Positions 1 to 5,694 of a DNA stretch of 9,804 nt are shown here, piece after piece. Origin of the DNA: JAERML01 sp035687895 (GTDB lineage: Bacteria > Bacteroidota > Ignavibacteria > UBA10030 > UBA6906); NCBI GenBank assembly GCA_035687895.1, contig DASRUE010000125.1, forward strand, positions 1 through 9,804, read 5' to 3'. Numbering within the stretch: the stretch's first letter is position 1; each line of letters opens with the position of its first letter. The position numbers and the translations under genes were made by a program. The notes beneath the pieces are model-generated. The model ran no database searches. It worked only from the letters and a program-made list of their open reading frames with translations, and was not told the origin of the DNA.

Positions 1-99
1 CCGCTTGTGCCAACGAAGAGAGACATGTGGAATCCTTCTGCAGTTCACGAGAATATAGGGGAATCGTTCAACAGGAGCAACTGAGGACGCGACTCTCAA
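1..99. other. Leader region before ligD, no gene assigned
   Basis: The frame used by ligD is open from base 1 to a TGA at 82-84, which gives a 27-residue open stretch that could be the end of an upstream gene. Nothing in it is recognisable, so no gene is called. AGGAG at 73-77 and GAGGA at 83-87 are the only Shine-Dalgarno-like strings. They lie closer to the TTG at 100 than to the ATG at 172, and this is the main argument for the longer form of LigD. Confidence 0.4.
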
Positions 100-171
100 T
101 TGACACTAAACGAGATTAGTGGTAACGTTAGACACGATACTTCAGCAACAACTTCCCGGTTCTTTTCACGT

Positions 172-2499
172 ATGGCCCGAACGTCTCAGGTTGCACAAGT
201 CGGCAAGCGCAAGATCGAACTCTCCAATCTATCGAAGGTCCTCTATCCTGAAGACCACATTCTGAAGGCCGAGCTCATTGAGTACTATCTCAAAGTCGCC
301 CCGACGATCCTTGCCTATGTCAAGGGGCGGCCTCTCTCACTTGTCCGGTTCCCCGATGGGATTACCGGGGAGAAGTTCTTCCAGAAGAACCGGCCTGAAT
401 GGGCTCCCGAATGGGTCGAGCATGTCAAGCTTGGAGGAGAGGAGAAGGAAGGGAAGATCGACTATGTCCTTGCCACAGAGGAAGCCACCCTCGTCTGGCT
501 GGCCAACCTTGCTTGCATCGAGCTGCATCAAATGCATTGCCGTTCGCCTCGATATGAAAATCCGGACTACATGGTGTTCGACTTCGACCCGCCGGAGAAC
601 TTCAAGTTCCCGAATGTTGCGGAGCTTGCTCTGGAGTTCAAAGAACACCTGGAAAGTTTCGGGTACCATCCATTTGTAAAGACAACCGGCCGTAAAGGAC
701 TCCACGTTGTTGCTCCCGTGGAACCTAAATGGACGTTCAACAAAGTGTTTGAAGCCGCAAAGGCGGTTGCAACGCCATTCGTTGAGTCACACGGAACCAC
801 GAGCACACTTCACATCAAGAAGGAGCATCGCAAGGGGAGAGTCCTTGTCGATATTTATCGGAACAGAACATATCAGACCATCGTTGCGGCGTATAGCGTG
901 CGTGGCCTGCCCGGTGCGACTGTTTCAATGCCCCTCTCATGGGAACACCTCGAGAAAATCACCAGCCCGGCAGAGTTCACCATCAAGACGGTTCCCGATC
1001 TTGTGGTAGGTGAAGGTGATGCCTGGGAGGGAATCGGTGCATACGCAGCACCTCTTCACACGGAACGAAAAGCAGAAAAGCGGGTGAAGGCGCTCAGGCC
1101 CTCCGGAAAGCACAAGACACCTGAAACGCTTAAGAAGTACGAAGAGAAGCGAAGCTTTGAGAAAACTCCCGAACCGCCGCCTTCAGTGGCTCTCGGGGAA
1201 GGCAATGCGTTTGTGGTGCATCGACATCACGCAACTCGTCTGCACTACGATTTGCGGTTGGAACAGGATGGGACGCTGAAGTCATGGGCAGTTCCGAAAG
1301 GGTTGCCACCTCGCCCCGGTATCATCCGTCTTGCAGTTGCAACAGAAGATCATCCGCTGGAGTACCTGAACTTTGAAGGGACAATCCCCAAGGGACAATA
1401 TGGGGGCGGCGATATGTGGATCTACGCCCGCGGAAAATACGCGATCACGAAAGAGAAGAAAGATGGATTCTACTTTCGATTGCAGGGTAAAGAGCTGAAC
1501 GCCGAGTACAGCACACACCGGACAAAGGAAAAAGAATGGATCGTGCAACGTGTTGACAAACCACAGATCGACTACTTGCGTGACAAGATTGAGCCAATGC
1601 TAGCCGACTCGCGGGAAAAACCCCCGGAGTCGGATAATTTTCTGTACGAGGTGAAGTGGGATGGGATTCGGGCGTTGATATCTCTTGATGAAGGGGAGCT
1701 TCGCATACGCAGTCGCAACCAGCATGACATCACGGCAAAGTTTCCGGAGTTAATGATCCCAGAGGAGGCCTTCCGTGCCTCATCGGTGCTGTTCGATGCA
1801 GAGATTGTGTGCCTCGATGAAGGGGGCAAGCCGGTGTTCAAGCATGTCATACATCGCTTGCAGCAGACAACGGACGGGTCCATTGAGAGGGCGAGGGCGA
1901 AGTATCCGGTGGTGTGCTATGTGTTTGATTGCCTTTATCTTGATGGCAGACCGATTGTAAACGAGCCCCTCGTGCGTCGCAGGGCGTGGCTCAAGGACGC
2001 CATCAAACGAGGTACGCCCTACCGGGTGAGCGAGACAGTGGATGATGGGGGAGAGCTGTTTAAGGCCGCTGCTGCGATGGGACTCGAAGGGATCATCGCC
2101 AAGGAAAAAACCAGCACGTACCAACCTGGAAAGCGGAGCGCACAGTGGCTGAAGATCAAAACGCGGCAGACAGTCGATTGCGTCATCGTCGGCTACACGA
2201 AGGGAAAGGGAGACAGAGAGACACTGTTTGGCGCTCTGCAGATTGCCGTGGTTGAGGATGGCAATCTTAAGTACGTCGGCAAAGTCGGGACCGGCTTCGA
2301 TGCGAAACTGATGAAGGAGATTTTCTCTAACCTCAAGAAGCAAAAGCAAGTGAAGCGGCCGATCAAAGAGAAGCCGCTCGATGAATCCAGCACAACCTGG
2401 ATTGAGCCGAAGCTCGTCTGTGAGGTTCAGTATGCCTCACTGACCAAAGACAAGATGCTGCGGGAGCCGGTGTTTGTCCGGATGAGGCTGGACCTTTAG
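172..2499 (+). CDS. ligD: LigD: multifunctional ATP-dependent DNA ligase (POL-PE-LIG) of bacterial NHEJ
   Basis: This enzyme repairs double-strand breaks with Ku: it fills gaps with NTPs or dNTPs, trims 3' ends and seals nicks using ATP. Positions count from the ATG at 172 (775 residues). The primase-like polymerase domain spans about 9-281, with catalytic aspartates in FDFDP (D137, D139) and VDIYRN (D227). Its motif II reads TGRKGLH (172-178), with Thr where Ser is usual. The phosphoesterase domain spans about 323-461 and shows H352, H358, D360, R362, H394 and Y398, matching the known metal and catalytic set; H353 replaces the usual Asp of the HDA string. The ligase domain spans about 470-775, with adenylated lysine K495 in KWDG, FDAEI (motif III), EGIIAK (639-644, motif IV), WLKIK (motif V) and a C-terminal OB fold. 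The domain order is mycobacterial, not the Pseudomonas PE-LIG-POL order. Start: the same frame extends to a TTG at 100 (799 residues), but the extra 24 residues match no family feature. ATG 172 lacks a clear Shine-Dalgarno, so the start remains uncertain. Confidence 0.95.
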   Translation: MARTSQVAQVGKRKIELSNLSKVLYPEDHILKAELIEYYLKVAPTILAYVKGRPLSLVRFPDGITGEKFFQKNRPEWAPEWVEHVKLGGEEKEGKIDYVLATEEATLVWLANLACIELHQMHCRSPRYENPDYMVFDFDPPENFKFPNVAELALEFKEHLESFGYHPFVKTTGRKGLHVVAPVEPKWTFNKVFEAAKAVATPFVESHGTTSTLHIKKEHRKGRVLVDIYRNRTYQTIVAAYSVRGLPGATVSMPLSWEHLEKITSPAEFTIKTVPDLVVGEGDAWEGIGAYAAPLHTERKAEKRVKALRPSGKHKTPETLKKYEEKRSFEKTPEPPPSVALGEGNAFVVHRHHATRLHYDLRLEQDGTLKSWAVPKGLPPRPGIIRLAVATEDHPLEYLNFEGTIPKGQYGGGDMWIYARGKYAITKEKKDGFYFRLQGKELNAEYSTHRTKEKEWIVQRVDKPQIDYLRDKIEPMLADSREKPPESDNFLYEVKWDGIRALISLDEGELRIRSRNQHDITAKFPELMIPEEAFRASSVLFDAEIVCLDEGGKPVFKHVIHRLQQTTDGSIERARAKYPVVCYVFDCLYLDGRPIVNEPLVRRRAWLKDAIKRGTPYRVSETVDDGGELFKAAAAMGLEGIIAKEKTSTYQPGKRSAQWLKIKTRQTVDCVIVGYTKGKGDRETLFGALQIAVVEDGNLKYVGKVGTGFDAKLMKEIFSNLKKQKQVKRPIKEKPLDESSTTWIEPKLVCEVQYASLTKDKMLREPVFVRMRLDL

Positions 2500-2639
2500 G
2501 AAATTACCGCAGGTACATAAAGATAGGGCGAAAGGTGCCAGGCACTCTGGACTTCGTCAGGGAATATTTGTAAATTTGCACGAGCCATGCTGAGGGATAT
2601 TACCCGAAAGTAACTTGGGGCTTCATCCCCTTGATTCGC

Positions 2640-2668
2640 TTGACACGGTTTATTTGTGGTGTTCCTTC
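2640..2668 (+). promoter_or_regulatory. Possible promoter of ku
   Basis: A perfect -35 hexamer TTGACA lies at 2640-2645, within the 11-mer TTCGCTTGACA that is repeated exactly before the propeller gene at 4268-4278. The hexamer 17 bases on (TCCTTC) is a poor -10 box; TATTTG at 2651-2656 is too close. Only the -35 element is convincing. Confidence 0.25.
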
Positions 2669-2677
2669 ACATCTTTC

Positions 2678-2683
2678 GGAGGT
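2678..2683 (+). promoter_or_regulatory. Strong Shine-Dalgarno of ku
   Basis: GGAGGT lies five bases before the ATG at 2689. It is the clearest ribosome binding site in the window and fixes the start of Ku at the MRAIWKG terminus typical of the family. Confidence 0.8.
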
Positions 2684-2688
2684 AACGT

Positions 2689-3552
2689 ATGAGAGCAATC
2701 TGGAAAGGTCACATCCGGTTTTCGCTGGTCACGATTCCTGTCCGCATTTACAATGCGGTGGATACGGATCAGAAGATCAGCTTCAACCAACTCCACAAGG
2801 ATGACCATGGCCCTGTCGGGTACGACAAGCGCTGCAAGAAGTGCAACAAAGTGATTACCTCTGAAGACATCGTTAAGGGATATCCCTACGAGCCGGAGCA
2901 CTACGTGATCGTCGAGAAGGAGGATCTGGAGAAGATCAGGCTGAAAAGCACCAAGATCATTGAGATCGAAGGATTCATCGATGCAAAAGAAGTGCATCCT
3001 ACCTTATATGAGGCACCGTATTACGCCGGGCCCGATGGACCCGTTGCGGTGAAAGCGTTCTCGCTTCTTGCCGCTGGTTTGAAAGAAACCGGCAAGATGG
3101 GGATCGGGAAGGTGGTCTTGCGCGACAGGGAAGATGTGGTGATGATTGCACCCCAGGAGAATGGGATTGTCTTCTACAAGCTTCGGTCCCCCAAGGAAGT
3201 CAGAAACATAAGCGAGGTTCCGCAGCTCGATGGGAAGTCCATCGACAAGGGTCAGTTGAAACTGGCAAGAAACCTGATCGAGTCCATGACCACGTCCCTC
3301 AAGAAAATGGACCTGACCGACAAATATCACGATGCACTCCGGGAAATGATCGAGGCAAAGATAGAGGGGAAGGAAATCGTGACTGTGGAGGAGGAAGAGA
3401 AACCGGTGGTTGATATCATGACAGCCCTGAAGCAGAGCATCGAGCAGGCAAAATCGCACAAGAAGCCGATGGAGAAGGCAAAGGGCGAGAAGAAAAAGGT
3501 AGCAGTGACAAATGGGAAGACAGCCAAAACGAAGAAGGTCAAAGTTGCTTAG
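2689..3552 (+). CDS. ku: Ku: DNA end-binding protein of bacterial NHEJ
   Basis: Bacterial Ku forms a homodimeric ring that threads onto broken DNA ends, protects them and recruits LigD. The 287-residue protein has the family's usual length and N-terminus (M-R-A-I-W-K-G, then F-S-L-V-x-I-P-V). The Ku core beta-barrel spans about 1-230 and includes RCKKC (C49, C52; a CxxC pair also present in many bacterial Ku proteins), EDIVKGYPYE (60-69) and the AYYA-like segment YEAPYYAGPDG (107-117). Helices around 186-228 form the arm after the core. The tail from about 254 to the end contains 13 lysines in 34 residues; such basic tails in other bacterial Ku proteins bind DNA and affect sliding and LigD stimulation. 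The gene follows ligD on the same strand, and a TPR gene starts 81 bases after it. Family identity is secure; tail function is inferred from the family. Confidence 0.96.
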   Translation: MRAIWKGHIRFSLVTIPVRIYNAVDTDQKISFNQLHKDDHGPVGYDKRCKKCNKVITSEDIVKGYPYEPEHYVIVEKEDLEKIRLKSTKIIEIEGFIDAKEVHPTLYEAPYYAGPDGPVAVKAFSLLAAGLKETGKMGIGKVVLRDREDVVMIAPQENGIVFYKLRSPKEVRNISEVPQLDGKSIDKGQLKLARNLIESMTTSLKKMDLTDKYHDALREMIEAKIEGKEIVTVEEEEKPVVDIMTALKQSIEQAKSHKKPMEKAKGEKKKVAVTNGKTAKTKKVKVA

Positions 3553-3633
3553 CATCAACGAGCAGAACCACGACAACATCAGGCAAGGGGCAGCAATTCC
3601 CCGGGTCCCGAACCCAGGCTCACATGAGGCGAC

Positions 3634-4245
3634 ATGGGCAAGGTCCTAGAATTCTCACCTAAACCTCCTTCAAAGTTTGGGTTTGAGCGCGTACGTAAGC
3701 GGAAAAAGGGAGCCGAGAAACCAGGTCAGATGAATCTGTTTGGGTCCCCGGTCGGACATATCCTCCGCATGCCAACGAACGCCGGGCCTTTTGAGGAGGC
3801 TCTGGTGCTGGATGAGCGCAATGACCGTCGCGCCGAGGAGGCATATCTGCGTGCAATCTCGGAAGGCGACAGTGTGGCGGATGCCTACTGCAATTTGGGG
3901 ATCCTTGAATCGAAAGCAGGGAGGGTTGCGAAGGCGTTCGATTCGTTCACCAGATCGCTCGAGCATGACCCGCGACATTTTGAATCGCACTTCAATCTCG
4001 GAAACCTATACTTTGACGCCGGCGATTTGCGTCTCGCCAGAATGCATTACGAAATGGCCGTGGAAGTGGATCCCACATTCGCCAATCTTCACTTCAACCT
4101 CGGTTTGGTGCACGCACTCAACCAGGACTACCCCGAAGCTGTTGCAACTTTCACCAGGTACAAAGAACTTGCCCCGTCCAGAGAAGGAGTGAAGGCAGAC
4201 GAACTGCTTGATGGTCTGAAGCGCTCACTCTCCTCCCGATCTTGA
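3634..4245 (+). CDS. TPR protein with basic N-terminal arm and clamp-binding-like motif
   Basis: This 203-residue protein has no signal peptide or membrane segment and is probably cytoplasmic. Residues 1-48 are basic and proline-rich (RKRKKGAEKP at 21-30) and contain QMNLF at 32-36, close to the QL(S/D)LF beta-clamp binding consensus. From about 52 onward are four tetratricopeptide repeats. The first is degenerate (about 52-82). The next three are clear (about 83-116, 117-150, 151-184), with N-L-G at 87-89, 121-123 and 155-157 and D-P or A-P at each repeat end. TPRs normally mediate protein-protein contacts, and no catalytic residues are visible. GAGG at 3626-3629 precedes the ATG by four bases. 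It lies 81 bases after ku without an evident terminator, so co-transcription is plausible. The protein resembles TPR domains found elsewhere fused behind MerR-type DNA-binding domains, but no such domain is present here. A role in DNA repair is suggested only by position and the pentapeptide. Confidence 0.85.
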   Translation: MGKVLEFSPKPPSKFGFERVRKRKKGAEKPGQMNLFGSPVGHILRMPTNAGPFEEALVLDERNDRRAEEAYLRAISEGDSVADAYCNLGILESKAGRVAKAFDSFTRSLEHDPRHFESHFNLGNLYFDAGDLRLARMHYEMAVEVDPTFANLHFNLGLVHALNQDYPEAVATFTRYKELAPSREGVKADELLDGLKRSLSSRS

Positions 4246-4272
4246 ATCACTTCCTTTCAATTCAATGTTCGC

Positions 4273-4301
4273 TTGACAATCGCGGACATGGATGGTACAT
4301 T
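4273..4301 (+). promoter_or_regulatory. Sigma70-type promoter of the YCF48-like propeller gene
   Basis: TTGACA (4273-4278) is a perfect -35 box. After an exact 17-base spacer comes TACATT (4296-4301), four of six matches to TATAAT. Transcription would begin near 4308. That lies downstream of the TTG at 4242 and upstream of the GTG at 4347, which supports the shorter protein. Confidence 0.6.
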
Positions 4302-4346
4302 GCGTTCATCCTATCCACTGTTAGGTCATTCATTGCACCCAGAACC

Positions 4347-5675
4347 GTGTCTCTAGTGTTCCGTTTCCTCGTTCCCCTCATGCTCTTAACCGTCGTGCGT
4401 GCGGAGAGCGATCCTCAAGATCATTGGAGAGTACTCCCCAAACCTACGACACAGAACCTGAACAAAACATTTTTTCTCGACAGTCTCAAAGGGTGGGTTG
4501 TGGGGAATAAGGGAACCATTCGCAAGACGACCAATGGCGGCGCGTCCTGGCAGTTCCAGAATGCGGGTATTACCAACAATCTTCATGAAGTCTTCATGCT
4601 CAACGATCAGTTCGGATGGGCCCTCGGGTTGGAGTTTTTTTCCGATACCGCTTCATGGTATGGGACGTACATTCTCAAAACAACGAATGGCGGCATCTCG
4701 TGGCAACCACAACAGTATCCCACCAATGATTTCTTCTATTCGCTCGTCTACCTGGACAGCCTCACGGGCTGGATGGGTGGAGAGTATGGGGTTCTCGTCG
4801 GTACGACGAATGGGGGAGCAACCTGGTTTCCAGCCGAGATTGATTCTTCGATCTACTCGCGCTGGGCAATCCGGAGGCTGAAATTCTTCTCACGCCAATA
4901 CGGGATTGGTGTCGGTGGACGGATCGATCTAACGGGTGTGGTGTGGCAAACGACGAACGGCGGTCAACGATGGACAGCCGTAGGAGCAGGGCTGGAGCCC
5001 TTGCATGGTATTCATTCTGTTGACTCTACGCGCGTGATCACTGTAGGAGGAGATTACGACTATGGGTCGGGTCTGGTGGAAACCACGGACGGGGGATCGA
5101 CCTGGGAATATCGCTACCTTGGCATTTGGGGTGAGGCGCGAGCGCTCTCATTCCGGACAGCGTACGAAGGCTGGGCGCCGCTCGGGTTTGCCGGAACATT
5201 TATGGTTACATTAGATACCGGTCGCACCTGGACGGATTTCTTCACTCCTGATACGAGTGCTCTCTACGATCTAATGTTTACAGACTCGCTCACGGGGTAT
5301 GCCGTAGGGCAATCAGGCACAATCCTGAAATACGACCCCTCCGTGGTTGGCGTCCGCGAAAGTGCTCCGTTTGTCCCAACCAGCACCCTGCTGATGCAAA
5401 ACTATCCCAACCCCTTCAATCCGTTGACAATCATCAATTACCAATTGTCAATGGACAATGATGTTACACTCAAGATCTACGATCTGCTCGGCAGGGAAGT
5501 TGCCACACTCGTTGAACAGAATGTGCAGGCCGGTGTGCATCAAGCCCAATGGGATGGGACAGACGAGGCAGGAAATCTCGTTGGCAGTGGACTGTACTTC
5601 TATCGACTTGAAGCGCGACCTGTCAACGGTGGCCCGCCACAGATGGTTGTGAGAAAGATGATGCTCCTCCGATAG
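4347..5675 (+). CDS. Secreted YCF48-like beta-propeller protein with T9SS C-terminal sorting domain
   Basis: Positions count from the GTG at 4347 (442 residues). Residues 1-19 form a signal peptide with a hydrophobic core and a cut after V-R-A. Residues about 26-331 hold seven similar blades built as 'x-F-x-D-S-L-x-G-W-x-x-G ... G-x-I-x-K-T-T-N-G-G-x-x-W'. Asp-box-like turns lie at 61-68, 112-119, 153-160, 202-209, 246-253 and 288-295, and the last blade (309-331) lacks one. This is the pattern of YCF48/Hcf136-like propellers; in non-photosynthetic bacteria these are secreted or surface proteins of unknown partner. Residues 351-442 are the sorting domain, opening with QNYPNPFNP and ending in RKMMLLR, so T9SS export and surface attachment are expected. 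Start: the frame extends to a TTG at 4242 overlapping the TPR stop, but that would bury the signal peptide and precede the predicted transcription start. GTG 4356 is a third choice. No ligand or enzyme activity can be assigned. Confidence 0.85.
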   Translation: MSLVFRFLVPLMLLTVVRAESDPQDHWRVLPKPTTQNLNKTFFLDSLKGWVVGNKGTIRKTTNGGASWQFQNAGITNNLHEVFMLNDQFGWALGLEFFSDTASWYGTYILKTTNGGISWQPQQYPTNDFFYSLVYLDSLTGWMGGEYGVLVGTTNGGATWFPAEIDSSIYSRWAIRRLKFFSRQYGIGVGGRIDLTGVVWQTTNGGQRWTAVGAGLEPLHGIHSVDSTRVITVGGDYDYGSGLVETTDGGSTWEYRYLGIWGEARALSFRTAYEGWAPLGFAGTFMVTLDTGRTWTDFFTPDTSALYDLMFTDSLTGYAVGQSGTILKYDPSVVGVRESAPFVPTSTLLMQNYPNPFNPLTIINYQLSMDNDVTLKIYDLLGREVATLVEQNVQAGVHQAQWDGTDEAGNLVGSGLYFYRLEARPVNGGPPQMVVRKMMLLR

Positions 5676-5694
5676 TTTAGCGGAGAAGCAGCAT
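5658..5694. terminator. Inverted repeat spanning two converging stop codons, possible bidirectional terminator
   Basis: The arms ATGATGCTCCTCCG (5658-5671) and CGGAGAAGCAGCAT (5681-5694) pair at 12 of 14 positions around the nine-base loop at 5672-5680. On the minus-strand transcript one mismatch becomes a G-U pair. The arms are coding sequence for the M-M-L-L-R and M-L-L-L-R ends of the two converging proteins. No long T-tract follows on either strand, so intrinsic termination would be inefficient; the structure is seen, its function is inferred. Confidence 0.45.

Larger units (their letters stand above)
2500..2688. other. ligD-ku intergenic region
   Basis: This 189-base gap has no open frame worth calling. 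It holds a short near-palindrome (GTGCCAGGCAC within 2531-2546), a weak GGGG-cttcat-CCCC hairpin at 2617-2630 followed by TTGATT, a TTGACA box at 2640-2645 and the ku ribosome binding site. The gap and the TTGACA box suggest that ku may have its own promoter instead of relying wholly on read-through from ligD. No strong terminator follows ligD. Confidence 0.5.

Noticed and set aside
1780..2349. 189-codon minus-strand open frame inside ligD
   Set aside because: It covers the ligase domain in antisense, its translation has no domain, and no ribosome site or context supports it.
2571..2578. TAAATTTG, a match to the Bacteroidetes -7 element TAnnTTTG, before ku
   Set aside because: No TTG -33 element lies at the needed distance upstream, and the other promoter in the window is sigma70-like, so a chance match is likely.
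3553..3633. Terminator between ku and the TPR gene
   Set aside because: Only a four-base GGGT/ACCC stem without a T-run is present, too weak to call.
4242..4346. TTG at 4242 overlapping the TPR stop as the start of the YCF48-like protein
   Set aside because: It would add 35 residues in front of a normal signal peptide and would lie upstream of the start site predicted from the TTGACA-N17-TACATT promoter. GTG 4347 fits better.
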